13,021 nt of DNA. Origin: Myxococcales bacterium. GTDB lineage: Bacteria; Myxococcota; Myxococcia; Myxococcales; Myxococcaceae. The stretch covers positions 1 through 13,021 of the forward strand of contig VFKJ01000945.1 in NCBI GenBank assembly GCA_009885595.1. The letters run 5' to 3'. This document shows, piece after piece, positions 6,358 through 13,021 of this stretch (its first letter is position 1; each line of letters begins with the position of its first letter). The notes beneath the pieces were generated by a model that searched no databases, had not been told where the DNA came from, and worked only from the letters and a program-made list of their open reading frames with translations. A program made the position numbers and the translations under genes.

Positions 6358-7683
6358 CTACCGAATCTTCAGCCGCTCCAACGCACGGGAGGCGATGGCG
6401 TTCTCGGGCTGGGCCTCGAGCACCTTCTGCAGCCACCCCGTCGCCTCGGCCGAGGCCTGGTCCTTCTCGGTGTTCGAGCGCGCCTTGGTGAAGCGCTCGG
6501 TGTGCAGCACGCCCAGCCGCAGCATGAACTCGAGGTTCTCAGGCTCGCGATCGAGCACCACCCGCAGCTCCTTGTCGGCAGCTGGGAAGTTGCCCTCGAG
6601 CTGGTGCACCAACGCCAGCTTGCCGTGCGCCGGCGCGCTCTCGGGCACCAGCCGCACGGCCACCTCGAAGTCCTTGCGGGCGGTGACGAAGTCCTGCCGC
6701 TCGAGCGCGGCGTCGCCCAGCTTGAGCCAGGCCTCGTCGAGCACCGGGTTGCGCTCCAGGGCCAGCTGGTAGTGCTCCTGGGCGTTCCTGGGCCGCTGCC
6801 GGGCGTCGTAGAGCTGCGCGAGGTAGAGGTGATTCTTGCCGTCGGCGGGGGCCAGCTCGATGGCGCGCTTGAGCGAGTCCACCGCGCGGCCGGCGTCATC
6901 GAGGCGGGCCCAGGAGAGCCCCAGGAGCGCGTGGAGGATGGCCTCGTCGGGGTGATCGCGCAGCAGTTCCTCGAGCTGGACGATCGCCTGCTGGGGCACG
7001 TCGCCGACCTCGAGCCACTGAATGGCCTGCTCCAGCTTGGCGCGCGCCGAGCGGGGGAACGCCGAGAACGGATCGGCGATCTGATCCATCAGCGCCCGGG
7101 CCACCTTCACGTCGGCGGGGGTGGGGCCCCCGGTGACCACGGTGCGGATCGCCTCGGTGGCGCCGGCGTTGTCGCCGGTGCGGTAGCGCACCTTCGCCAG
7201 CGGGAGGAACCAGCTGGGGCGATCTCCTGCTTCCTTCGCGGCCGACTCCAGCTCGAGGCGGGCGGGCTCGTACTGCTCTGATTCGAGCAGGGCCACGCCC
7301 AGGCGGTAGCGGAACTCGGGCTCGCCGGCGGCCAGGGCGACCGCGCGCCGGAAGTCGGCGATCGCCGGCGCGCTCGCATCAGAGGCGCGGGCGAAGCGCA
7401 CCAGGCCCTGCTGGTAGTGGCTGATGGCGGTGTCCTTGTGCGCCAGCTCGGCGAGGAACTGCTCGGCGGTGCCGCCCTTCACGTGGGCCTCGGCCACCAT
7501 GCGGGCCAGCGTCAGATCGCCGGGGGCCTTGGCCTGCAGCTCGAGCAGCAAGGGGAGCGCCTTGCCCCCTTCGCCGCGCTGCAGGAAGACCTGCGCCTCT
7601 TCGCGCGGCGTCAGCTTCGCGCTCGCCGCGCCCGTGGTGACGCAGCCGGCGAGGAACCCGAAGCCCAGCAGCAGGAACCTCAC
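6358..7683 (-). CDS. Large TPR-repeat lipoprotein
   Basis: The 441-residue protein begins MRFLLLGFGFLAGC, a short lipoprotein signal peptide with lipobox LAGC and the acylated cysteine at position 14. The rest is helical tetratricopeptide repeats, clearest at about 125-150 and in a run from about 249 to 384. Examples are AILHALLGLSWARLDDAGRA, DEAWLKLGDAALERQDFVTA and APAHGKLALVHQLEGNFPAA, each ending in the usual Pro-containing turn. TPR lipoproteins are scaffolds for protein-protein contact in the envelope; no enzymatic domain is visible. The GTG start at 7683 overlaps the plsC stop in a GTGA (7680-7683), so translation is probably coupled. Specific partner unknown. Outer- or inner-membrane location cannot be decided reliably from residue 15 (Val) alone, though it is not the Asp inner-membrane retention signal. 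Confidence 0.92.
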   Translation of the reverse strand: MRFLLLGFGFLAGCVTTGAASAKLTPREEAQVFLQRGEGGKALPLLLELQAKAPGDLTLARMVAEAHVKGGTAEQFLAELAHKDTAISHYQQGLVRFARASDASAPAIADFRRAVALAAGEPEFRYRLGVALLESEQYEPARLELESAAKEAGDRPSWFLPLAKVRYRTGDNAGATEAIRTVVTGGPTPADVKVARALMDQIADPFSAFPRSARAKLEQAIQWLEVGDVPQQAIVQLEELLRDHPDEAILHALLGLSWARLDDAGRAVDSLKRAIELAPADGKNHLYLAQLYDARQRPRNAQEHYQLALERNPVLDEAWLKLGDAALERQDFVTARKDFEVAVRLVPESAPAHGKLALVHQLEGNFPAADKELRVVLDREPENLEFMLRLGVLHTERFTKARSNTEKDQASAEATGWLQKVLEAQPENAIASRALERLKIR

Positions 7684-8480
7684 TCGGCGCTCCGATCGGC
7701 CGGCAGGGGACCGCGCTCGGAGACGCCCTCGAGCCCGCGCGCCGCCACCGGATCGGTCTTGTCACCGCCCAGGCCGCCCAGGGCGAGGCTCTGGTCGATG
7801 ATGTGATCGCGCACCTCGCGGATCAGCAGCTCGCGGTCGTTCTCGAAGCGCTCGGGGGCGATCGGCTGGCCGATGCTCACGGTGATCGGCCCCGGGGTGA
7901 TCTGCCAGGAATTCTTCGGCATCAGCTTGCCTGAGCCTTCGATCGCGACGGGCACCACCGGCACCCGGGCCTTCATCGCCAGCGCGAAGGGGCCCTTCTT
8001 GAACGGGTGCACCTTGCAGTCGCCGCTGCGGGTGCCTTCGGGGAACACGATGATGCTGATGCCCCCGCGGATCTGCTCTCCGGCCTCGTCGAGGGAACGC
8101 ACCGCCTCGCGGTGGTTCGAACGATCGACGAACACGAACTTCGCCGCCCACATGTACCAGCCGAGCATCGGCACGTACTTGAGCTGCTTCTTCGCCACGA
8201 AGCGCGTGTCCCAGGGGATCGACATGAACAAGGTGGGGATGTCGATGGTGCTCTGGTGGTTGCTCACGAAGATGTACGGCTGGCCTTTCTTCAGGTTCTC
8301 CAGGCCCCGCACCTCGAGCTTCGCGCCGCCGGCCCACAGCAGCACCGGCGACCACCACCGCTGCACCACGTACATCGAGGCCGAGCGGTTGAAGGTCACC
8401 AGCATCGCCACGAACGTCAGCGCCCCCATCAAGAGGGTCCAGACGATCGCCACCACCACGCAGAAGACGTTACGCACCAT
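7680..8480 (-). CDS. plsC: 1-acyl-sn-glycerol-3-phosphate acyltransferase (PlsC family)
   Basis: PlsC-type enzymes acylate lysophosphatidic acid to phosphatidic acid at the inner membrane, the second acylation of phospholipid synthesis. The 266-residue protein has an N-terminal hydrophobic anchor (about 5-30) and the family motifs in order. Motif I is NHQSTID (74-80) with catalytic His75 and Asp80. A VFVDRSNHREAV block follows at about 116-127. Motif III is FPEGTRS (146-152), which binds the glycerol phosphate, and motif IV is VPVVPVAI (173-180). The C-terminal 35 residues beyond the domain are low-complexity. The ATG at 8480 directly abuts the TGA of the upstream TPR gene (TGAATG), and its own stop overlaps the next start. 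Whether this is the housekeeping enzyme or a paralogue with different acyl or head-group preference cannot be judged from this window. Confidence 0.95.
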   Translation of the reverse strand: MVRNVFCVVVAIVWTLLMGALTFVAMLVTFNRSASMYVVQRWWSPVLLWAGGAKLEVRGLENLKKGQPYIFVSNHQSTIDIPTLFMSIPWDTRFVAKKQLKYVPMLGWYMWAAKFVFVDRSNHREAVRSLDEAGEQIRGGISIIVFPEGTRSGDCKVHPFKKGPFALAMKARVPVVPVAIEGSGKLMPKNSWQITPGPITVSIGQPIAPERFENDRELLIREVRDHIIDQSLALGGLGGDKTDPVAARGLEGVSERGPLPADRSAE

Positions 8481-9257
8481 TCACTTGCTCACGAGCGCCT
8501 TGAAGTCGGGCGCTGGGGTCAAAAAAACGAACGCAGGGTCCGCTGCCACCCGCTCGGGGTTCCACGCAGAGCCGGCGGCCGCGCGGGCGGCGGAGAGGTG
8601 GAGGAGCGCGTCGGTCTGCCGATTCTGGGCGGCGGCGAGGCGCGCGAGGCCGTAGCTCCCCAGCGGCAGGTGGGGGTGCTTGCGCTGCAGGCCCTCGAGG
8701 GTGCCCTGGGCGTCGCTGAAGCGGCGCAGCGCGATCTGCGCAGAGCCGAGCAGGTACTCGTTCTCCGGCTCGCCGGGGCTGGCCGCGGCCGCGCGGGTCG
8801 CCGCCGCGAGCGCCGCGGCCGCGTCATCAGGAGCCCCCCGGGCGAGCAGCGCCTGCGCCAGCACCCGATTGAAGGTGGCGGTGACGGGCGCCTGGACCAG
8901 CAGCATCCGCTCCACCGCGGCGCCGGCGTCGAGGGCTTCGAGGTCGAGCCGGGCGAGGCTGCTCACCGCGTCCTCGGCGTTGGGCTCGATGGCGACCGCG
9001 GCAGACCACGCGGCGGCGGCTTCGTCCTTGAGGCCCAGCTCGAACAACGCCACGCCCAGCTTCGCGTGGGCCACCGCGGACCGCGGATCGAGCTGGGTCG
9101 CCTCGGTCCACTGGGCGCGCGCCACGTCCCACTTTCCGGCGCGCGCGGCGGTGTCACCGGCCTGGAGCCGCGCGTCGAGTGGCTTCTGACAGCCGGACAG
9201 CAGCGCACAGAGCGCGATCGCAGGGACCAGGCGGGACACGGCGCGCCGGTGTAGCAC
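8481..9257 (-). CDS. TPR-repeat lipoprotein, first gene of plsC operon
   Basis: With the GTG at 9257 the product has 258 residues and begins MLHRRAVSRLVPAIALCALLSGC: a basic n-region, a hydrophobic core and a lipobox LSGC with Cys23. A second GTG at 9239 would still leave a signal peptide (Cys17) and cannot be excluded; neither has a strong ribosome site. After the signal come TPR units: about 30-60 (LQAGDTAARAGKWDVARAQW), 62-95 (AVAHAKLGVALFELGLKDEA), 128-160 and 165-198. The end VAADPAFVFLTPAPDFKAL resembles the short tail often found after TPR arrays. It is translationally coupled to plsC through TGAATG. The antisense reading frame continues far upstream over the kinase gene, but that part is a shadow. 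The specific role is unknown. Confidence 0.88.
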   Translation of the reverse strand: MLHRRAVSRLVPAIALCALLSGCQKPLDARLQAGDTAARAGKWDVARAQWTEATQLDPRSAVAHAKLGVALFELGLKDEAAAAWSAAVAIEPNAEDAVSSLARLDLEALDAGAAVERMLLVQAPVTATFNRVLAQALLARGAPDDAAAALAAATRAAAASPGEPENEYLLGSAQIALRRFSDAQGTLEGLQRKHPHLPLGSYGLARLAAAQNRQTDALLHLSAARAAAGSAWNPERVAADPAFVFLTPAPDFKALVSK

Positions 9258-9383
9258 GAACCCACCGGCTTTCTGGTCGCTTCGCCTTGGCCCAGGTCCT
9301 CGCTTCGCTGCGGTCCTGGCTGGTCTGGCGGCCGTTCGACAAGGCTCGACTGGGGCCAGCTGCGGGAATAAACCCGTCTCTTC
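9258..9383. promoter_or_regulatory. Divergent intergenic region
   Basis: This 126-bp gap separates the leftward plsC operon from the rightward kinase operon, so it should hold promoters for both. On the + strand the only AT-rich patch is GAATAAAC (9366-9373), with CTCGAC 17 nt upstream at 9345-9350; this is a weak match to a sigma-70-type promoter. On the - strand I find no credible -10. The centre can form an imperfect hairpin, CCAGG (9292-9296) with CCTGG (9315-9319), and contains TCGCTTCGC twice. The exact promoters remain unidentified. Confidence 0.4.
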
Positions 9384-9998
9384 GTGTCCGGCCAAAAGTT
9401 CATCGCCATCGCTGGGAACATCGGCGCCGGGAAGACCGAGCTGACGGCCTTCCTCTGCAAGAAGTACGGGCTGCAGCCCTTCTTCGAGCCCAACGATCAG
9501 AACCCCTACCTGGCCGATTTCTACAAGGACATGAAGACCTGGGCGTTTCGCAGCCAGATCTTCTTCCTCACCCACAAGTTCAAGCTGCACCGCGAGCTGG
9601 AGAAGCAGGAAGGGACCTCGCTGCAGGACCGCACGATCTACGAGGACGCCGAGATCTTCGCGAAGAACCTCTTCCGCCAGCGCCACATCGACAAGCGGGA
9701 CTGGAAGACCTACTGGGAGCTCTACGAGACGGTGGCCGGCTCGCTCAAGCCGCCCGATCTGATGATCTACCTGCGTTGCCCGGTGAAGACGCTCAAGCAG
9801 CGCATTCGCCTGCGTGGCCGCAAGATGGAGCAGGACATTCCGACGGCGTACCTCAACCGCCTGAACGCGCTCTACGAGGACTGGTTCACCCGATACAAGA
9901 TGAGCCCGGTGCTGGTGTTGCCCACCGACACCCTCGACTACCTGACCAACCTCGTGGATCGCGTGGACCTCTTCCGCCAGATCGAGAAGCACCTGTGA
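9384..9998 (+). CDS. Deoxynucleoside kinase (dNK/dGK-dAK family)
   Basis: Enzymes of this family phosphorylate deoxynucleosides to monophosphates for nucleotide salvage. The 204-residue product has the P-loop GNIGAGKT at 11-18. FFEP at 33-36 places the catalytic-base glutamate at 35. QDRTIYEDAEIFAKNL (81-96) is the DRS-type motif, and the Arg-rich lid RIRLRGRKMEQ lies at about 140-150. Length and motifs match bacterial deoxyguanosine/deoxyadenosine kinases (about 200-220 residues); the exact substrate cannot be read from sequence alone. The start is GTG 9384 (MSGQKFIAIAGNIG), chosen because the beta-strand and P-loop are then correctly placed. No Shine-Dalgarno precedes it, so a leaderless or nearly leaderless message is possible. 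Its stop overlaps the next gene by 4 nt. Confidence 0.93.
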   Translation: MSGQKFIAIAGNIGAGKTELTAFLCKKYGLQPFFEPNDQNPYLADFYKDMKTWAFRSQIFFLTHKFKLHRELEKQEGTSLQDRTIYEDAEIFAKNLFRQRHIDKRDWKTYWELYETVAGSLKPPDLMIYLRCPVKTLKQRIRLRGRKMEQDIPTAYLNRLNALYEDWFTRYKMSPVLVLPTDTLDYLTNLVDRVDLFRQIEKHL

Positions 9999-11185
9999 CG
10001 GGGACGCGAGACGTCTACATCGTCGCCACCGATACGCCCGAGCCGCTCGCGCAGGAGGTGCTCACCGAGGCCTTCGAAGCGGAAGACGTGAAGCTGGTGT
10101 TCGGGGAAGACGGCTACCTGTTCTCGGTGCGCGCCGAGCAGTCGCGGGTCGACGTGAAGTTCGAGGCGCGGCTCACCTCGCTGGGGTGGACCCCTGAGCT
10201 GCTCACCGGCACGCCCGAGCTGCGGGAGCGCCTGGAGCAGGCGCATGGGTTCTACCGGGTGAGCTTCGAGCCGGGTTCTCCGCAGCCGAGCATCGCGGCC
10301 TTCGAGGCGCTGTGGACGGTGCGCACCATTCTCGAGCTGACCGAGGGCGTGGCGGTCGACGTGACGGCGTTCAAGCTGCACTCCGCGATGGACGTCGAGG
10401 AGATCACCGAGCTCGACTTCGACATTCGCGATCACATCACCGTGCACGCGCAGCCGCTGGGCGAGGGTGAGCGCAACAACTGGGTGCACACGCACGGCAT
10501 GTCGAAGTTCGCGGCGCCCGACGTCGAGATGTTCCACATCCCCGAGGAGGATCTCGCCGCCGCCGAGACCTTCTTCCAGGAGCTGTGCACCGATCTCGCC
10601 TTCGGCCAGGGCCCCGCGGTGCGGCAGGTGATCTCGACCAGCGTGGGCATGGGCTTCCAGCTGCTCCCGGCCGACGAGGGGCGCTCGAACCTGTATCAGA
10701 TCGATCAGGAGAGCTTCACCGGCCACACCCAGGGCCTCGTCACCGTGGTGAGCCCCGAGGGGCGTCACGGCATGTCCGACATCCTCAAGCACTACCGGGG
10801 CCGCTTCGAGGAAGAGACCGACGAAGAAGCGCGCACCAGGCTGGAAGCCGCCACCCGGCTGCTGCCCATCTTCAAGGGCCGCTACATGCGCAAGGGGCTG
10901 ATGGAGCCGCTGGCGTTCCTGGTGCGGGCGCCCTTCGAGGTGCACCCCGACGGGGAAGCCGGCGAGCCCGAGCAGGAACAGCTCTGGGTCGAGGTGGTGC
11001 AGTGGGAAGAAGACAACCTCGTGGGCAAGCTGGTCGAGGGCGGCACCCGCACCACCGAGTGGCGCAAGGGCTCACACGTCGAAGTCGATGATTCGCAGAT
11101 CAACGCTCTCGCGGTCGCGCGCGAGGGTCGGCAACTGGACCCGGAAGAGATGGAGCAACTGCTCCAGCTCGAGCGACCGGCTTAA
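9995..11185 (+). CDS. DUF2314-type protein of unknown function
   Basis: From GTG 9995 (GTGA overlap with the kinase stop) the protein has 396 residues and begins MTGTRDVYIVATDTPEP. A longer open frame extends upstream to 9179, but that part overlaps the kinase and is rejected. Residues about 1-260 include the stretch WVHTHGMSKFAAPDVEMFHIP (163-183), reminiscent of DUF4026-like regions. Residues about 324-372 (EQEQLWVEVVQWEEDNLVGKL, then WRKGSHVEVDDSQI) resemble the DUF2314 domain, in which a WV-V---E---G-L strand pair precedes a KG--V-V---I turn. The family assignment is from memory of the pattern and is tentative. There is no signal peptide or membrane segment, the protein is acidic, and it is probably cytosolic. 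Function is unknown. Operon position between a nucleoside kinase and an FHA regulator is the only context. Confidence 0.9.
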   Translation: MTGTRDVYIVATDTPEPLAQEVLTEAFEAEDVKLVFGEDGYLFSVRAEQSRVDVKFEARLTSLGWTPELLTGTPELRERLEQAHGFYRVSFEPGSPQPSIAAFEALWTVRTILELTEGVAVDVTAFKLHSAMDVEEITELDFDIRDHITVHAQPLGEGERNNWVHTHGMSKFAAPDVEMFHIPEEDLAAAETFFQELCTDLAFGQGPAVRQVISTSVGMGFQLLPADEGRSNLYQIDQESFTGHTQGLVTVVSPEGRHGMSDILKHYRGRFEEETDEEARTRLEAATRLLPIFKGRYMRKGLMEPLAFLVRAPFEVHPDGEAGEPEQEQLWVEVVQWEEDNLVGKLVEGGTRTTEWRKGSHVEVDDSQINALAVAREGRQLDPEEMEQLLQLERPA

Positions 11186-11209
11186 CGCGGCTCATTCGGA
11201 GGCAGAACG

Positions 11210-12916
11210 ATGGCGGCGCTGTTGTTGCTAACCGGGCCCCAGGCGGGCCGCCGGCACGAAGTTCAGGGTGAGATCTTCATCGGGCGCAGCCCGTCGTGCA
11301 CCATCTCGCTCGAGGACGCCAAGGTCTCGCGCAAGCACGTGCGGCTGTTGATCGAAGACGGCCAGGCGCGCGTCACCGATCTCGGTTCGCGCAATGGCAC
11401 CCTGGTCAACGGAGAGAAGCTCGAGGCGGAGATCATCCTGCTCCCGGGGGATCGGCTGCAGGTGGGCGACTCCACCGTGCTGTTCGAGCCCTCGGCACGC
11501 GCGTCACTGTCCGATCGCGAGGCTGACGGCGAGCTGCACACCAGCCCCGTGGAGGAGCTGATTCCCGCGGTGGGCGCGGTCGCGGGCCTGTACCACGCGG
11601 GCGTGGCGCTCATCTCGGCCACCAGCGAGGCGATGGTGCTGCGGCGCGCGGCAGAAGAGCTGGGGCGCAGCGTGCACGCGGAGAAGGCGGCGGCGCTGCT
11701 GGGCGGCACCGAAGGGCTGATGACGGCGGCGGTGGTGGGGGCAGACTCGGTCGAGGTGCCAAGGTCACTGGTGCGCGGCGCCCTGGAGCGCAAGGAAGCG
11801 GGGCGGGTGAAGGGGCTGTTGTGCGCTCCCTTGATCGCTTCGGGTGGCGCGCCGTTCGGCATCCTCTACGCAGAGCGCCCGGAGCCGTTCGGGGAAGAAG
11901 AGCAGCGCACCATCGCTGCGCTGGGCCGGCTCGCGGGTGAGGCCGTGACCTCGGTGCGCAGCCGGCAGGACGGCGTGGCGCCGGTGATCTCGCTGGTGGG
12001 CAGCAGCCGGCCCTTCCGCAAGACGGTGGAGTCCGCGCGGCGAGCGGCGTCGGGCACCGAGAGCGTGGTGCTGCACGGAGAGATTGGCTCGGGGCGGGCG
12101 CAGACGGCTCGCTACATTCACTCGCGTTCCTCCAAGGCGCTGGGCCCCTTCGTGGTGGTCGATTGCCGCCGCGCGGCGGTGGAGACGGAAGAGGCGCTCT
12201 TTGGTCGCACCAGCGCCCCGGGCGTGCCCCCGCAGTCGTCGGCGTTGCTGAAGGCAGATGGTGGCTCACTGCTGCTGCTCTCGATCGAGTCGTTGCCCCG
12301 GCACGTGTCGGAGCGGCTGGCACGGCTGATCGCGAAGAAGGTGGCGCCGGCGCGGCAGGGCGGTGAGGAGCCCGTCGACGTGCGGGTGATGGTGACGGCG
12401 CGGGCGTCGCTCGAGGCGATGCAGATGCGCGGCGAGCTCGACGCGGAACTCGCGCGCGCGCTGGCTGGCGTCGAGCTGGAGACCTTGCCGCTGCGGGAGC
12501 GCAAGGCGGACGTGATGCAGCTCTTCGAGTGGTTCTGCGGCGAGCTGACGCGCACCCGGCGCAAGGAGCCGCCCAGCCTCTCGCCCGACGCGAAGCGGCT
12601 GCTCAGCGACCACCACTGGCCGGGCAACGTGGAAGAGCTGCGGCTGGTGGCCGAGCGGATGTCGCTGCTCTATGGCGGTGGCGAGGTGACGGCGCTGCAC
12701 CTGCCTCCGGAGATCCAGGACGGCGGCACCGCGGAGAAGGCGCCGCAGTCGCTGGCCGAGCGCATCTCGCGGCTGGAGCGCGACGCGATCAGCGAGGCGC
12801 TGCGGCAGGCGAACGGAAAGAAGATCCGCGCGGCGGCTGCGCTGGGGATCAGCCGGCCGACGCTCGACAAGAAGATCGACGAGTTCAAGCTGGTCGTGGA
12901 AAAGAAGCGCGCCTGA
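11210..12916 (+). CDS. FHA-GAF regulator with degenerate sigma-54 activator (AAA+) core and Fis-type HTH
   Basis: The 568-residue protein has an N-terminal FHA domain (about 3-93) with the phosphothreonine-binding signatures GRS (25-27), SRKH (40-43) and NGT (62-64). A GAF-like region follows (about 120-250: LLCAPLIASGGAPFGILYAERP). An NtrC-like AAA+ core spans about 260-500, and a Fis-type HTH lies at about 515-560 (KIRAAAALGISRPTLDKKIDEF). FHA-linked activators normally read Ser/Thr kinase signals and drive sigma-54 RNA polymerase. Here the core is degenerate: Walker A is GEIGSGRAQ with Arg296 for Lys; LFG (330-332) is followed by TSAPGVPPQ instead of GAFTGA; Walker B is GGSLLLLSIE with no Asp-Glu pair; the FREDLYYRL arginine-finger region is LDAELARAL; and WPGNVREL is WPGNVEEL. 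It should therefore neither hydrolyse ATP nor remodel sigma-54, and may bind DNA as a passive regulator. GGAGG at 11198-11202 sets the start. Confidence 0.93.
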   Translation: MAALLLLTGPQAGRRHEVQGEIFIGRSPSCTISLEDAKVSRKHVRLLIEDGQARVTDLGSRNGTLVNGEKLEAEIILLPGDRLQVGDSTVLFEPSARASLSDREADGELHTSPVEELIPAVGAVAGLYHAGVALISATSEAMVLRRAAEELGRSVHAEKAAALLGGTEGLMTAAVVGADSVEVPRSLVRGALERKEAGRVKGLLCAPLIASGGAPFGILYAERPEPFGEEEQRTIAALGRLAGEAVTSVRSRQDGVAPVISLVGSSRPFRKTVESARRAASGTESVVLHGEIGSGRAQTARYIHSRSSKALGPFVVVDCRRAAVETEEALFGRTSAPGVPPQSSALLKADGGSLLLLSIESLPRHVSERLARLIAKKVAPARQGGEEPVDVRVMVTARASLEAMQMRGELDAELARALAGVELETLPLRERKADVMQLFEWFCGELTRTRRKEPPSLSPDAKRLLSDHHWPGNVEELRLVAERMSLLYGGGEVTALHLPPEIQDGGTAEKAPQSLAERISRLERDAISEALRQANGKKIRAAAALGISRPTLDKKIDEFKLVVEKKRA

Positions 12917-12924
12917 AGCTGTTT

Positions 12925-12942
12925 CACGTAGCTCACGTAGCT
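12925..12942 (+). repeat. Tandem 9-bp direct repeat
   Basis: CACGTAGCT occurs twice in exact tandem at 12925-12933 and 12934-12942, directly after the FHA regulator stop codon and abutting the following hairpin. It is short and could be chance or slippage, but could also serve as a paired binding site. Confidence 0.6.
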
Positions 12943-12977
12943 CCCTCTCCCCGCGGGGGAGAGGGTTGGGGAGAGGG
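12943..12977 (+). repeat. GC-rich hairpin with duplicated right arm
   Basis: CCCTCTCCCC (12943-12952) and GGGGAGAGGG (12956-12965) form a perfect 10-bp stem around GCG. A second exact copy of GGGGAGAGGG follows at 12968-12977 after TT, so the left arm can pair with either copy. This resembles a short intergenic repeat (CCCTCTCCCC-n-GGGGAGAGGGTTGGGG) that I recall from many GC-rich proteobacterial genomes. There is no T-run, so it is not a classical terminator. Confidence 0.7.
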
Positions 12978-12986
12978 CATGACCGC

Positions 12987-13021
12987 TTGAAGCTCGTCTA
13001 TTCCGCAGAAGTCGCAGCCGC
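12987..13021 (+). CDS. Possible start of next gene (cut by right edge)
   Basis: TTG at 12987 opens a frame reading (M)KLVYSAEVAA to the window end, 11 complete codons. The purine-rich GGGGAGAGGG (12968-12977) ends 9 nt upstream and could act as the ribosome site. The nearby ATG at 12979 is a dead end (ATG ACC GCT TGA). Too little is visible to name a product, and the reading could be coincidental. Confidence 0.35.
   Translation, partial: MKLVYSAEVAA

Noticed and set aside
8521..8527. Run of seven A (seven T in the coding strand) near the 3' end of the first TPR lipoprotein gene, as a slippage site
   Set aside because: It encodes an ordinary Val-Phe-Leu stretch and lies about 15 codons before the stop. 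A frameshift there would change only the last residues, and nothing suggests it is programmed.
8007..9254. 415-codon open frame on the + strand opposite the TPR lipoprotein and plsC
   Set aside because: The composition (Arg/His/Gly runs) is shadow-like, and the opposite strand encodes recognisable PlsC motifs and a lipoprotein signal.
9258..9992. Upstream part of the - strand frame in phase with the first TPR lipoprotein
   Set aside because: It is antisense to the kinase. A lipoprotein signal peptide begins at GTG 9257 (or 9239), marking the true N-terminus.
9179..9994. Upstream part of a long + strand frame in phase with the DUF2314-type gene, suggesting a 668-residue protein
   Set aside because: It overlaps the convincing deoxynucleoside kinase in another frame and reads as low-complexity. 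The GTG at 9995 with a GTGA overlap is the better start.

Overview
The window is a GC-rich chromosomal segment from a bacterium that is most likely a myxobacterium (Myxococcota, formerly Deltaproteobacteria). That placement is an inference from three things: the strong G/C bias at third codon positions (which also produces long antisense shadow frames), the style of the ribosomal proteins, and a regulator joining an FHA domain to an NtrC-like core, a type abundant in myxobacteria. I see no mobile element, CRISPR array, tRNA or rRNA.

Region 1 (1-5662, + strand) is the distal end of the spc operon joined to the alpha operon: secY (5' end cut by the window edge), adk, infA, rpmJ, rpsM, rpsK, rpsD, rpoA, rplQ. 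Together these supply the Sec channel, adenylate kinase, IF-1, five ribosomal proteins and the RNA polymerase alpha subunit. No map gene lies between adk and infA. infA and rpsD begin with TTG. The non-coding spacers are structured: a perfect 9-bp hairpin between rpsM and rpsK, a terminator-like hairpin with a UUCG loop between rpsD and rpoA, hairpins ahead of rplQ, and a clear terminator after rplQ.

Region 2 (5678-9257, - strand) is a tightly packed operon, read from right to left: a TPR lipoprotein, a PlsC-type acyltransferase, a second larger TPR lipoprotein, and a single-span membrane protein of unknown function. The first three are joined by TGAATG and GTGA junctions, which suggests translational coupling. 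It converges on rplQ and is presumably an envelope-related operon.

Region 3 (9384-12916, + strand) is divergent from region 2: a deoxynucleoside kinase, a DUF2314-type protein overlapping it by 4 nt, and an FHA-GAF-pseudoAAA+-Fis regulator. The regulator is the most unusual item. It has the architecture of a sigma-54 activator but has lost the Walker A lysine, the GAFTGA loop, the Walker B acidic pair, the arginine finger and the sensor II arginine, while keeping its FHA motifs and DNA-binding helix-turn-helix. After it come a GC-rich hairpin repeat and the probable first codons of another gene running off the right edge.
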